From Ketogulonicigenium vulgare WSH-001 (lineage in GTDB: Bacteria > Pseudomonadota > Alphaproteobacteria > Rhodobacterales > Rhodobacteraceae): a stretch of DNA of 64,000 nt. Under the pieces are notes generated by a model. That model did not search any database. It had not been told where the DNA came from and was given only the letters and a program-made list of their open reading frames with translations. Below, one piece after another: positions 37,313 to 46,666 of this stretch. The stretch is from contig NC_017384.1 in the NCBI RefSeq assembly GCF_000223375.1, positions 2,505,001 through 2,569,000 on the forward strand, read 5' to 3'. Within the stretch, counting starts at the first letter, position 1. Each line of letters opens with the position of its first letter. The translations under genes and the position numbers were made by a program.

Positions 37313-38097
37313 TGGGCGTCACATTTTCAGTGTTCGATCTGTCGGTTGCGGGGCTGCTGGTGATCTGCGCGGCGGCGGCCTCTTGGGCGTTGTCGCTGGG
37401 CGTGCACCGCCAGCTATTATGGGCTGCGGGCCGCCTGATCGCGCAACTTTTGTTGGTTGGCTTGGTGCTGCGCGCGCTTTTTGCAAGCGAATCCATGCTG
37501 CTCGGGCTGGGGCTGGTGGTGTTGATGGTTGGCGCCGCGATCTACGAGACGGCCGCCCGTCCGCAGCAACGCATGGCGGGCAGGTTTAATGCGGTGGCCA
37601 GCGCGGCTGGAATCGGCGCATCTGTGATGCTGATCGTGGTTCTGGCGGGGGCGACGTTGCGGCATGATCAGGATGTGCTGCAGCCGCGTGTCTTGGTGCC
37701 GATTGCCGGGATCGTGCTTGGCACGGCGATGACGGCGGCCAGCCTTGCGCTGAACACGCTGCTGGACAACCTGCGGCGCGAAAGGCTGGCAATCGAGGCG
37801 CAATTGGCCCTGGGCGTCGGGCGATTTCGGGCATTGGCACCGGTGGTGCGGGGCGCATTGCACAATGGGATCATCCCCACGCTGAACCAGATGGCGGGTG
37901 CGGGGATCATCACGCTGCCGGGGCTGATGAGTGGTCAAGTGCTGGCCGGTGCCGATCCCGTGCAGGCAGCCTATACGCAGATTTTCCTGTCGCTTTTGCT
38001 GAGTGTCGCCGCGCTGATCAGCGCGGCGGGCGTGGTGGGTGTCGCTATTCTGCGGCTGACCGATCACCGCGATCGGTTGCGGCTGGACCGGTTCTGA
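37312..38097 (+). CDS. fetB: Iron export ABC transporter permease, UPF0014
   Basis: 261 residues with about seven membrane helices, the UPF0014/FetB layout. Diagnostic parts are MVGAAIYETAARPQ near 62, RHDQDVLQPRVLVPIAGIVLG near 105-126 and GIITLPGLMSGQVLAGADP near 200. Its TGA is immediately followed by the rfbA stop on the other strand. Confidence 0.88.
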   Translation: MGVTFSVFDLSVAGLLVICAAAASWALSLGVHRQLLWAAGRLIAQLLLVGLVLRALFASESMLLGLGLVVLMVGAAIYETAARPQQRMAGRFNAVASAAGIGASVMLIVVLAGATLRHDQDVLQPRVLVPIAGIVLGTAMTAASLALNTLLDNLRRERLAIEAQLALGVGRFRALAPVVRGALHNGIIPTLNQMAGAGIITLPGLMSGQVLAGADPVQAAYTQIFLSLLLSVAALISAAGVVGVAILRLTDHRDRLRLDRF

Positions 38098-38973
38098 TCA
38101 ATTGTTCAGCAGGCTTGCCAGATATTTGCCGTAGTCATTTTTGCCGAACAATTTGGCGCGGGCTTTCAACCCCTCCGCGTCGATCCAACCCTGTTCAAAG
38201 GCGATCTCGTCGGGGCTGCCAGCTTGCATCCCTTGGCGCAATTGCAGCGTGCGCACAAAGTTACCGGCATCCAGCAGGCTGCTATGGGTGCCCGTATCAA
38301 ACCATGCAAACCCCCGCCCCATGCGCTGCACGCTGAGCGAGCCGTCATGCAGATAGGTTTCCAGCAGCGTGGTAATTTCCAGCTCGCCCCGTGCCGAGGG
38401 TTGCACCTGTTTCGCGCGTGCAGGCGCCGTGCCGTCCATGAAATAGATCCCTGTCACCGCATAGGGTGATCCGGGCTTTTCGGGCTTTTCGATGATGCTT
38501 TCAACGCGGCCATCGGCGTCGAAACTGACGACGCCGTAGCGCTCGGGGTCTGCGACATGATAGCCGAACACGCTGGCACCACTATCCTGCGCATCGGCTG
38601 CAATCAGCAGATCAGTCAGGCCGTGGCCGAAAAAGATGTTGTCGCCCAAGACCATACACGACGGCGCGCCATCCAGAAAATCCTCGCACAGGATATAGGC
38701 CTGCGCCAATCCATCGGGCGAGGGCTGCACAACCCATGTCAATGACAGGCCCCATTGGCTGCCATCACCCAAGGTGCGCTGGAATTGGTCCTGATCTTGC
38801 GGTGTGGTGACGATGGCAATCTCGCGAATGCCGGCCAGCATCAGCACGGACAAGGGATAGTAGATCATCGGCTTATCATAAACCGGCAGCAGCTGCTTTG
38901 ATACGCCGACGGTGATCGGATAAAGCCGCGTGCCAGAGCCGCCTGCAAGGATAATGCCTTTGCGCTTCGTCAT
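38098..38973 (-). CDS. rfbA: Glucose-1-phosphate thymidylyltransferase
   Basis: 291 residues, full length. Makes dTDP-glucose, the first step to dTDP-L-rhamnose. The nucleotide signature is [16 protein letters not shown] at 5-20, then [16 protein letters not shown]; later the DNIFFGHG and [20 protein letters not shown] motifs. It begins on an ATGA overlap with the rfbD stop, so rfbD-rfbA is one operon. Confidence 0.95.
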   Translation of the reverse strand: MTKRKGIILAGGSGTRLYPITVGVSKQLLPVYDKPMIYYPLSVLMLAGIREIAIVTTPQDQDQFQRTLGDGSQWGLSLTWVVQPSPDGLAQAYILCEDFLDGAPSCMVLGDNIFFGHGLTDLLIAADAQDSGASVFGYHVADPERYGVVSFDADGRVESIIEKPEKPGSPYAVTGIYFMDGTAPARAKQVQPSARGELEITTLLETYLHDGSLSVQRMGRGFAWFDTGTHSSLLDAGNFVRTLQLRQGMQAGSPDEIAFEQGWIDAEGLKARAKLFGKNDYGKYLASLLNN

Positions 38974-39821
38974 TTCACTGCTCCCAATTCATTCAATACG
39001 ACCAATAAATCTTGCTGCCAATCTGGACGGGTCAGGTCAAAACGGGCGAGGCTGCTGCAATCCAACCGGCTGTTCAGCGGACGGGCGGCAGGTGTTGGGT
39101 AATCGGTGCTGGGGATATCGTGGATCGTACATGGCAATTGCGCGGCCGCCATGATCGCGCGCGCGAAATCGGCCCAGGACACATCTGGCGTTCCCGAAAA
39201 ATGGTAAATACCGCTCAGGTTCGGCGCGGCGGCCAGATGCTCTGCCATACGCAGGCAGGCTTGCGCAATGGCCCGCGCCGATGTGGGGCCGCCGATCTGG
39301 TCGGCGACCACATTCAGACGATCCCGCTGCGCGCCAAGGCGTAGCATGGTTTTCACGAAATTCGCCCCATGCGCCGAGAACACCCAAGAGGTGCGTAAAA
39401 TGGCATAGCGTCCACCCGCCGCCTCGACCCCGACTTCGCCCAGACGTTTGGTGCGGCCATAGGCCCCCAGCGGCGCGGTTGGGTCATCTGGCTTGAACGG
39501 GGTATTGCCGCCGCCGTTGAACACATAATCCGTCGAAATGTGGATGAATGGCACGTCAAGCGCTGCCGCCGCGCGCGCCATGGCGGCAGGCGCATCGCCG
39601 TTGATCAAAGCGGCACTGCCTTCCTCCGTCTCGGCTTTGTCGACGGCGGTCCATGCGGCGGCGTTAATGATTGCATCGGGGCGGTGGCGATTGATGGCCG
39701 TGACGCAGCTGGCAGGATCAAGCAGGTCCGCCTGCGTGCGGTCCAAAAAAACCACCTCTGGAACAAGGGATTGCAGCTCGGTTGCAACCTGGCCTGTACG
39801 GCCGAAAACCAATATCTTCAT
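38970..39821 (-). CDS. rfbD: dTDP-4-dehydrorhamnose reductase
   Basis: 283 residues. Extended SDR with the NAD(P) motif GRTGQVA at 7-13, the YxxxK pair in YGRTK near 122-126, and [10 protein letters not shown]. It does the final reduction to dTDP-L-rhamnose. First gene of the rfbDA pair. The two middle enzymes, rfbB and rfbC, are not adjacent and not in this window. Confidence 0.94.
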   Translation of the reverse strand: MKILVFGRTGQVATELQSLVPEVVFLDRTQADLLDPASCVTAINRHRPDAIINAAAWTAVDKAETEEGSAALINGDAPAAMARAAAALDVPFIHISTDYVFNGGGNTPFKPDDPTAPLGAYGRTKRLGEVGVEAAGGRYAILRTSWVFSAHGANFVKTMLRLGAQRDRLNVVADQIGGPTSARAIAQACLRMAEHLAAAPNLSGIYHFSGTPDVSWADFARAIMAAAQLPCTIHDIPSTDYPTPAARPLNSRLDCSSLARFDLTRPDWQQDLLVVLNELGAVK

Positions 39822-39967
39822 GCCAAATACAGCGTCCTAGTCTAAATAGGTAAACCCTCGTGTCAGATACGAACATCGGTGCAGATGCAGCTTTTGTCGA
39901 GGGGTTCGTTGCAGGTATATAAGGTATTTCGCAGGTAAATATGAACAGCGGCTGCTACCCCATAAAT

Positions 39968-40002
39968 GAATGCGCCGCCATCAGGCAGATGGCGGCGCAT
40001 TC
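39968..40002 (-). terminator. Long hairpin after the Hint gene
   Basis: Perfect 15-bp stem (gaatgcgccgccatc / gatggcggcgcattc) with a 5-nt loop, 30 nt past the stop of the minus-strand Hint gene. There is no T run, but the length argues for termination or transcript protection. Confidence 0.75.
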
Positions 40003-40031
40003 GATATTGTATACCTGTTGAAAGGGCGCGC

Positions 40032-41696
40032 TTAGGCGGCCAATTCTTGAGGTACCTTGGTGTTGACCGAGCGGTTCAATTGCGCATCGTTGCCGACGCG
40101 GCGCAGCGTCACACGCAGCGCCTCGGCGGCGGTAAAGCTGCGGTTCAGGCGCAGGGTAAATGCGCAATCACCATGGTTGGCGGTCAGGTCGCGACGCGCC
40201 TTATTGGCCGTGACGGTGCCCAGATAGCTGTCGTCCAGCCAGGCTTCGAGGGTCACGGGCGTCTCGGTGAATTCAAGATCGCGCGCCCAACCCTCGATAA
40301 CGCCGGTTGCCGACACCAGATCAAGGTGACCGCGCATTTGACCCATCTGATCCGCGGTCTGGCTGTTCAGGACAACGCCATCCAATGTGCGACGCACGAC
40401 AACGCGGCGCAGTTCGGCCTCGGTCAGCGCAGCGTCACCTTCGAAGACAAAGCGCTGACGAGTACGGCTGGCGTTTCCATGTTGCGGCAGGCAGGCCAGT
40501 GTCGCGCCGATCACTTCGCCATCCAGCAAGATTTCCAGTGCGACCGGCTGGTTCGGGAAGTCCTGATCGCGGGCCCAGCCTTCGACGCGGAAGGGGGATG
40601 CGATAATTTCAACCTGACCGTCCAGGCGGCCCATCACTTCGGCGCCGCGCTTATCCAATGCACGCTGTGCGACGGTCGCAATTGCGTTGCGCAATGCAGC
40701 GCCATCATTCGGGCGCGGCAGGCAGAATTGCGGCAGCAGCGGCGCAATATTGGTCGGGAACCGGCGGCGGTAATCCTCGGCATTGTCGAACTTGCTGCGG
40801 AAGGTGCCGCAATCGGCAAAGACCTCGGACCAGGCGCCATCGGCCAGCACCAGATCATGGGTGCCCAAATCAAGTTGGAAGTAATCCCACGTATCACGGC
40901 TGCTTTCGCGCGTGACGGTAATGCCATTAACCAGGTCTTGCGCCAACACCAGAACATCACCGACCAGCATCGAGTGGCCAGCAGAAACATAGAGTGAACG
41001 CTGCGGCATGTTTTGCGAAATGGCGCCCGGTGCAAAGCGAATTGCTTCGTTACCAAATGTTTTATTTCCGCGAAATTGCTGGCGACCGATCCACTTAATT
41101 TCACGCAGGCCGCCAAAACGGGTCACAACGCGATCGCCTTCGCGCAATTGCTCGATCGGCATTTCGCCGCGATCGGTCATAATCATCGTGCCGCGCAGGT
41201 AGCAGACCGCCTGCACTTGCGTGAAAGTGAGCGAGTTCGGTGTCACCGGGCCATAGTAATACAGTGTCTCGGCGGTGGTATTAAAGTCGGCATTAATGTC
41301 CAAAATGAACCAGTTGCCGTTATTTCCGCTGAAGACAATATAACCGGTGCCACTGCCCAAACCTGCAACAAGGTCGGGGTGCGGGGTCATCTGGCTATAG
41401 GTATAGGCTGTGGTCCAGCCATCTTCACCAACAGACGGATTGCCGTCGGGATCATTGGCCGCATTATAGGTTTGAATCGCCCAAGTCTGGCCATTCAGGA
41501 AGTTATCTGTCGTGCTTTGCGAGCCGGTGTTTTGATACCAAACCAGACGATATGTGTCGCTAGACGTGCCAATTGCACGCGCGCCAGTCAGCACCATCGC
41601 GAAATTAGCGTCTCCAGGGTTGCCCTGATTTGTCGGTTGACTGGTGAAACGTGCAAGGTGTTCGCCAGTGAAAATAATAGCGCCGGTATATGCCAT
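40032..41696 (-). CDS. Large Hint-domain protein
   Basis: 554 residues. The first ~150 form an unrecognised domain rich in Asn/Thr/Tyr (NTGSQSTTDNFLNG, GNNGNWFILDINADF), acidic and probably extracellular. A Hint (hedgehog/intein) module starts at Cys165 in AVCYLRGTMI, with GEMPIEQLREGDRVVT and the block B-like VSAGHSMLV. The last ~200 residues carry repeats of the form LDGVVIG/VNLDLVSATGVIEGWARDLEF, that is two similar copies (ASPFRVEGWARDQDF, ATGVIEGWARDLEF). No N-terminal signal peptide; export is likely by a type I route. SD aggagaaat precedes the ATG. Substrate and cleavage are unproven. Confidence 0.8.
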   Translation of the reverse strand: MAYTGAIIFTGEHLARFTSQPTNQGNPGDANFAMVLTGARAIGTSSDTYRLVWYQNTGSQSTTDNFLNGQTWAIQTYNAANDPDGNPSVGEDGWTTAYTYSQMTPHPDLVAGLGSGTGYIVFSGNNGNWFILDINADFNTTAETLYYYGPVTPNSLTFTQVQAVCYLRGTMIMTDRGEMPIEQLREGDRVVTRFGGLREIKWIGRQQFRGNKTFGNEAIRFAPGAISQNMPQRSLYVSAGHSMLVGDVLVLAQDLVNGITVTRESSRDTWDYFQLDLGTHDLVLADGAWSEVFADCGTFRSKFDNAEDYRRRFPTNIAPLLPQFCLPRPNDGAALRNAIATVAQRALDKRGAEVMGRLDGQVEIIASPFRVEGWARDQDFPNQPVALEILLDGEVIGATLACLPQHGNASRTRQRFVFEGDAALTEAELRRVVVRRTLDGVVLNSQTADQMGQMRGHLDLVSATGVIEGWARDLEFTETPVTLEAWLDDSYLGTVTANKARRDLTANHGDCAFTLRLNRSFTAAEALRVTLRRVGNDAQLNRSVNTKVPQELAA

Positions 41697-42239
41697 AAAA
41701 ATTTCTCCTAATTCTGGGAGGGTGTCTCAGAGAAACGTATTAATTTCGCATTTCACCCGAATTGGTTAATAAATTATTAACGGCGAAATTTTCGAAAAGC
41801 GTTAATATCATCCTAAAATTGTAGGGCATTTTGCGACGTATTGCGTCGGATCTAAATTGTGAAAAATGAGTTAATTAATTGCGGTCGCATTAAAAAATTG
41901 CGGCGTATTTGCAATTATCTAATTGGAAATATTGCGAAATATTTCGCGACACGGAATAGGAGCAATTCCGTGGTGGAAAAGCGTGCGCTGCCATCTGGAT
42001 ACTGTGCCGGATTTTCGACAAATTGCTGCGAAATTGCGCAGACACGATTCTGAGCAAAAGATACTTATTCTTGCGCATGTATGGCTAATTTTTGGGCGAA
42101 ATTTTGGGAATCGCCTGACGTCTCGCGGGGCGGCCTCCTGTGGGGACGCGCGGACACTGGTAGCTTTGCGAAAAATTCTGTCAGTTTAATGGCGGCCGTG
42201 ATGCTTTTTTCTGACTTTCGCCGCGGCAGGGAGAAAAAA
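41697..42239. other. AT-rich intergenic region with recurring TTGCG words
   Basis: 543 nt between the divergent Hint and LysR genes, much richer in A/T than the rest. The 5-mer ttgcg occurs about eight times and gcgaaa about five times; a perfect 14-bp palindrome gcgaaat/atttcgc sits at 41934-41947. Short open frames here have no ribosome binding sites. It should hold both promoters and possibly multiple regulator sites. Confidence 0.6.
41934..41947. promoter_or_regulatory. 14-bp perfect palindrome
   Basis: gcgaaatatttcgc, in the AT-rich spacer 250 nt upstream of the Hint start and 290 nt upstream of the LysR start. Candidate dimeric-regulator site. Confidence 0.45.
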
Positions 42240-43217
42240 GTGGCAAATTCATTCGTGCATGTCCATCTGGTCGCCCTGCGCTATTTCAGCGAGACGGTGC
42301 GCTCAGGGTCGATGCGGCAGGCGGGAGAGGTTCTGGCGGTCTCGGCCTCGGCGATCAATCGGCAGATCATGAAGCTGGAGGATCAGTTGCAGTGCCGCCT
42401 GTTCGAGCGTCGCGCCGAAGGTGTTCGCCTGACCGCTGCGGGCGAGGTTCTGTATCAATATGTCCGCCGTCTTGATCGCGAGTTAGAGCGCGCGATTGGG
42501 CAAATCGACGATCTGCGGGGCCTACGGCGCGGCCATGTCCATATCGCCTGCGAGGCAGGGATCGGTCGCGATTTCCTGCCGGCCGTGCTGGCCGATTTTC
42601 ACGCCAGCCATCCCGGCGTGACCTATAAGGTTGAGATCAAATCCGCGCTGGAAATCCTGGAACAGGTCGCGACGGATGAGATTGATATCGGGATCGCCAT
42701 GTCGCCGCCCACGCGACCCGAAGCGGCGATTGGCGGGCGGGCCCTGATGCCGCTGGGCGTGATCGCGGCGCCCGGCTGGCCACTGGCCGCGAAATCCAGC
42801 CTGCGCCTGCAAGACCTTGGCGGTGAGCGTTATATTCGGGCCAAGGATGGGATGGGTGGCGGCTATGGCTGGCAAAAGATCATCGATCAAGGCGCACCGC
42901 AGGCCGCGATTTTGGAAACAAACTCGCCCGATATTATGAGCGTGATGGTCAAGGCGGGGCTGGGGATTGGTATACGCAGCCCGATCGGCATTATGTCCGA
43001 CCTGTCGCGCGGCGAGCTCAGCTTTGTGCCGCTGGATGATTCGCTGGCGCCGCACCCGTCGCTGACGTTGTTTGTGCGTGGCGGTCGGATTTTGTCCAGT
43101 GGCGGCGCGGTGATGCTGGAAATGCTGCGCGAAGCTTTGCCCGCTTTCAGTCAGCGCGTTTGGGATCTGGCCGGTGCGCAAATGCCGCTTGGCGGGATCA
43201 GCACCGGGGCAAGCTAG
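42240..43217 (+). CDS. LysR-family regulator of the monooxygenase/creatininase locus
   Basis: 325 residues from GTG 42240, with caggga 7 nt upstream. The frame extends upstream to an ATG at 42081, but that part is AT-poor translation with no family similarity. Winged helix SGSMRQAGEVLAVSASAINRQIMKLE, effector domain after residue 90. It reads in the same direction as the genes that follow; 128 nt separate it from the monooxygenase. Likely local regulator. Confidence 0.85.
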   Translation: MANSFVHVHLVALRYFSETVRSGSMRQAGEVLAVSASAINRQIMKLEDQLQCRLFERRAEGVRLTAAGEVLYQYVRRLDRELERAIGQIDDLRGLRRGHVHIACEAGIGRDFLPAVLADFHASHPGVTYKVEIKSALEILEQVATDEIDIGIAMSPPTRPEAAIGGRALMPLGVIAAPGWPLAAKSSLRLQDLGGERYIRAKDGMGGGYGWQKIIDQGAPQAAILETNSPDIMSVMVKAGLGIGIRSPIGIMSDLSRGELSFVPLDDSLAPHPSLTLFVRGGRILSSGGAVMLEMLREALPAFSQRVWDLAGAQMPLGGISTGAS

Positions 43218-43223
43218 CCCCGG

Positions 43224-43244
43224 CCGTTGCCGAAACGGCAACGG
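43224..43244 (+). terminator. Hairpin after the LysR gene
   Basis: Perfect 9-bp stem ccgttgccg/cggcaacgg with loop aaa, 6 nt after the stop codon. No T run follows, so termination is possible but uncertain. Confidence 0.55.
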
Positions 43245-43345
43245 GGTGTGCGTGACAGAATGCTACCACCTCATGTGCGCGGCGCGCCACTATCGGGATG
43301 CGGGTTTGCATTTCTCCCTATGCGGGCCCGCAAGGAGCCCTCCCG

Positions 43346-44875
43346 ATGCAAGCCTCGACCAGATCCCTGACCGCCGATTTCACGCATTTCCAGCCTGCCG
43401 ATACGGCGCCACCTGCGCCGATTCCGCAGCTTCCAGACGCCGCAGCGCGCCTTGCGGCGCTGACCGCACAGGTGACGGCGGATTTGGCGATGATGGGCTA
43501 TGCGACCAAGCCCTGGGTGCTGCCGCGCGCCCATCTGGGGCAGGTGGTCCCCGATGTGGTGATCATTGGCGCGGGGCAGTCGGGCCTGGCGCTGGGGCAT
43601 ATGTTAAAGCGGCGCGGCGTCACCAATGTGCTGTTGCTGGATCGCAATCCGGCGGGATATGAGGGCGTTTGGGACACCTATGCCCGCAATTACGAGATTC
43701 GCTCGCCCAAAACGATCACGGGGCTTGAGCTGGGTATCCCGTCCTTGACGGTGCAAAGCTGGTTCGTGGCGCTGCATGGTCAGGCGGCATGGGATGCGCT
43801 GACCCGCGTGCCGCGCGCGCATTGGATGGATTATCTGCGTTGGTACCGCCAGATTGCGGATCTGAATATCCGAAATGATATCAATGTGATGGATATCGCC
43901 TATGATGCGGATGGCGTGACGCTGACGCTGCAGGACGGCGCACAGGTCCGCACCCGTTATGTCGTGCTGGCGACGGGGATGGAGGGTGGCGGCAACTGGG
44001 TTGTCCCCGATTTCATCCGCAATGCGCTGCCTGCGGATCGCTATAATCATTCGTGCGAGGCCTTCGATGCCAGCCGCTTTGCGGGCAAGGATATCGGGGT
44101 CTTGGGGGCGGGGGCCTCGGCCTTTGATGCAACCGTGGCGGCGCTGGATGCGGGGGCGGCCAGTGTGCAGACCTTTATGCGGCGGCCAGCGATTTCGGTA
44201 CTGGATCTGGTGCGTGAATTTGAAAACGGCGGCTTTCTTGATCATGCCCATGCCCTGTCGGACGAGACAAAGTGGGAATTGGGCCTGTTTTTGTCTGGCC
44301 TGTCGCAGGCTCCGGCGGAGCATCACTTTTACCGCGCCTTGGCCTTCGCGAATTTCCGGTTCCACAGCGGTGCGCCGTGGCTGGATGTGAGGATGGACGG
44401 GGACAGGATCGCCGTGACCACGCCCAAAGGCAGCTTTCATTTCGACCATCTGATCACCGCGACGGGCGTCACCACCAATATGATGCTGCGGCCCGAGCTG
44501 CACCGGCTGGCAGCGGATGCACTGCTGTGGCGGGATCGCTTCACGCCGCCGGATGGGAATACCGCCTCTGCAAGGCTGAATTTTCCTTATTTGGACGATT
44601 ACTACCGCTTTCAGCCGAAAACGGCGGGCGCAGCGCCGGGCATTGACCGCATCTTCGCGTTCAATGCACTGGCGATGCCGTCGATGGGCGGGCTTGCGGC
44701 GGTGTCGATCAGCAGCCACCGCTTTGGCACGGCGCGCCTTGCCAGCGGCCTGACGCGCGCCCTGTTTCTGGATCAAGAGGCAGAGTTGATCCCAACCCTC
44801 GCGCAGGTCGACACGCCCTGCATCACCCTCACCCCCTATGCCCGCGAGATGTTGGGCATGTTGGATTGTGATTGA
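43346..44875 (+). CDS. Flavin-containing monooxygenase-like oxidoreductase
   Basis: 509 residues from ATG 43346, 8 nt after aaggag. Two Rossmann motifs: FAD-binding VVIIGAGQSGLALGHML near 70-86 and NADP-binding GVLGAGASAFDA near 250. The stretch between carries GYEGVWDTYARNYEIRSPK. Such enzymes hydroxylate N- or S-containing compounds or do Baeyer-Villiger oxidations with NADPH and oxygen. A pair of amidohydrolases follows, so oxidation then amide cleavage of one substrate is a reasonable guess. The substrate is unknown. Confidence 0.82.
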   Translation: MQASTRSLTADFTHFQPADTAPPAPIPQLPDAAARLAALTAQVTADLAMMGYATKPWVLPRAHLGQVVPDVVIIGAGQSGLALGHMLKRRGVTNVLLLDRNPAGYEGVWDTYARNYEIRSPKTITGLELGIPSLTVQSWFVALHGQAAWDALTRVPRAHWMDYLRWYRQIADLNIRNDINVMDIAYDADGVTLTLQDGAQVRTRYVVLATGMEGGGNWVVPDFIRNALPADRYNHSCEAFDASRFAGKDIGVLGAGASAFDATVAALDAGAASVQTFMRRPAISVLDLVREFENGGFLDHAHALSDETKWELGLFLSGLSQAPAEHHFYRALAFANFRFHSGAPWLDVRMDGDRIAVTTPKGSFHFDHLITATGVTTNMMLRPELHRLAADALLWRDRFTPPDGNTASARLNFPYLDDYYRFQPKTAGAAPGIDRIFAFNALAMPSMGGLAAVSISSHRFGTARLASGLTRALFLDQEAELIPTLAQVDTPCITLTPYAREMLGMLDCD

Positions 44876-44908
44876 GTGATTTTGTTCGAATTTAAATCTG
44901 AGGCTTAA

Positions 44909-45700
44909 ATGACCCGTAAAATCTGGTGGAATGACTTTTCCGCATCCGACTTTGACGCCATCGATCCGATGAAAACCATCGCCATCCTGCCTATCGCGGC
45001 GGTGGAACAGCACGGGCCGCATCTGCCGGTCGGGACCGATGTCATCATCAATACCGGCCATCTCGAGATGTTGGCCAAAGCGGCGCCTGCTGATCTGGAT
45101 ATCCGCATTCTGCCGGTGCAGCCGGTGGGCAAATCCAATGAACATATCTGGGCCAAGGGCACCGTCAGCCACGAGGCAAAGACGCTGATTGATTCATGGG
45201 TCGAGATCGGCCTGCACGTCGCGCGTACGGGCATCCGCAAGCTGGTTATCGTGAACTCGCACGGCGGGAATGAGGAGATCATGGGCATCGTCGGCCGCGA
45301 ATTGCGCGTTCGCTGCGGGCTTTTTGTGGTTAAAACCAGTTGGTCACGCTTTGGCGCACCTGCCGGCCTGATTTCAGACACCGAGGCACGTCAGGGCATT
45401 CATGGCGGCGAGGTCGAGACGGCACTGGTGCTGCATTTCCGCCCCGAACTGGTCGATATGGCCAAAGCGGGCAATTTTACATCCGTCGCGGCGGCCGAAG
45501 AGGTCGATTATACGTATCTGCGTCCCACTGGCACCCATGCGTGGTCGTGGATCGCCAGCGATGTCCATCCCTCGGGCGCGATCGGGAATGCGACGCTTGG
45601 CACCGCCGAAAAAGGCGCGGCAATCGCGCAGAACCATGTCGATAGGTTCCTCGACCTTCTGGCCGAAGTGCTGCGCCATCCCGTCATGCCCGAGGCCTAG
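44909..45700 (+). CDS. Creatininase-family amidohydrolase (1)
   Basis: 263 residues. Metal-dependent hydrolase of cyclic or linear amides (the family includes creatininase and formamide hydrolases). Motifs: ILPIAAVEQHGPHLPVGTD near 27-45 with Glu/His/Asp ligands, VNSHGGNEEI near 115 and GIHGGEVETALVLH near 167. SD gaggct lies before the ATG. It is followed by a paralogue after 159 nt. Confidence 0.87.
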   Translation: MTRKIWWNDFSASDFDAIDPMKTIAILPIAAVEQHGPHLPVGTDVIINTGHLEMLAKAAPADLDIRILPVQPVGKSNEHIWAKGTVSHEAKTLIDSWVEIGLHVARTGIRKLVIVNSHGGNEEIMGIVGRELRVRCGLFVVKTSWSRFGAPAGLISDTEARQGIHGGEVETALVLHFRPELVDMAKAGNFTSVAAAEEVDYTYLRPTGTHAWSWIASDVHPSGAIGNATLGTAEKGAAIAQNHVDRFLDLLAEVLRHPVMPEA

Positions 45701-45859
45701 GATCTACACTCTGCCGCTGCGTTAAGCAGCAGTGGGCGGACTGGTCTATTTTTAGGCAGTCCAACAGGGATGTCCCGCCGGTATGGGCGAAATAAGTGTC
45801 CTTATGTTGGGTTGTGTTAATATTTCTGTGCGACTTGCGTGCGATTGAACAGGGCAGAT

Positions 45860-46666
45860 ATGGCTGACTATTGGTGGAACCTTTCGACGGCGGAATTTGC
45901 CGGGCGCGACATGTCGCAGGCGGTGGCGATCTTGCCGATTGCGACGGTCGAACAGCATGGGCCTCATCTGCCGGTCGGTGTCGATTCGATGATCAACGCG
46001 GGAATCATCGCCCGCGTGATGGCGCAGATTGACCCCGCGCTGCCGGTTTTCACGCTGCCGATGATCCCGGTGGGCAAATCGACCGAGCATCTGTCTTATC
46101 CCGGCACCCTGACCCTGTCCTGGGAGCTGGTCGCGAAAATCTGGTTCGAGATGGGCGAATGCGTCCGCCGCACCGGGTGTCGCAAAATTATCCTGTTCAA
46201 CTCGCACGGCGGTCAGGTCGCCCTCAGCGAGATCGTCGCCCGTGATCTGCGGGCAAAGCTGGGCATGTTGGCCGTGGCCGCGACATGGTTTCGCATCACG
46301 CCGGTCGAGGGGATTTTCTCGGCCTATGAGGATCTGCACGGCTATCATGGCGGCGAGATTGAAACCAGTATGATGCTGGCCCTGCATCCCGAGCTGGTCG
46401 ATATGACAAAGGCCGAAGATTTCCGCCAACTCTCGCAAGTGATGGTGGACGAGGCCGAGATCCTGCGCCCCGGCCTGTTCGGCTGGATGGCCGAGGATCT
46501 GCACCCCGCGGGCGTCAGCGGCAATGCCGCCGCCTCGGACGCCGCCCGCGGCGAGGCGCTTGTGCAGCGCGCCGCCGACCGGCTGGTGCAACTGATCCAT
46601 GAGACCGCCGCCTTCCCGCTATCGCGCCTCTCGCAACCCGCAGATTATCAGGTAAGCCCCCAATGA
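45860..46666 (+). CDS. Creatininase-family amidohydrolase (2)
   Basis: 268 residues from ATG 45860 (MADYWWNLSTAEF), paralogous to the gene upstream: ILPIATVEQHGPHLPVGVD, LFNSHGGQVALSE and GYHGGEIETSMMLALHPELVDM occupy the same places. The stop overlaps the ABC ATPase start (ATGA), which ties it to the transporter. Its own promoter may lie in the 159-nt gap. Substrate unknown; the two copies may act on different intermediates. Confidence 0.87.
   Translation: MADYWWNLSTAEFAGRDMSQAVAILPIATVEQHGPHLPVGVDSMINAGIIARVMAQIDPALPVFTLPMIPVGKSTEHLSYPGTLTLSWELVAKIWFEMGECVRRTGCRKIILFNSHGGQVALSEIVARDLRAKLGMLAVAATWFRITPVEGIFSAYEDLHGYHGGEIETSMMLALHPELVDMTKAEDFRQLSQVMVDEAEILRPGLFGWMAEDLHPAGVSGNAAASDAARGEALVQRAADRLVQLIHETAAFPLSRLSQPADYQVSPQ

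Noticed and set aside
43604..45172. 522-codon minus-strand frame opposite the monooxygenase and creatininase
   Set aside because: It crosses two real genes and their gap; no protein similarity.
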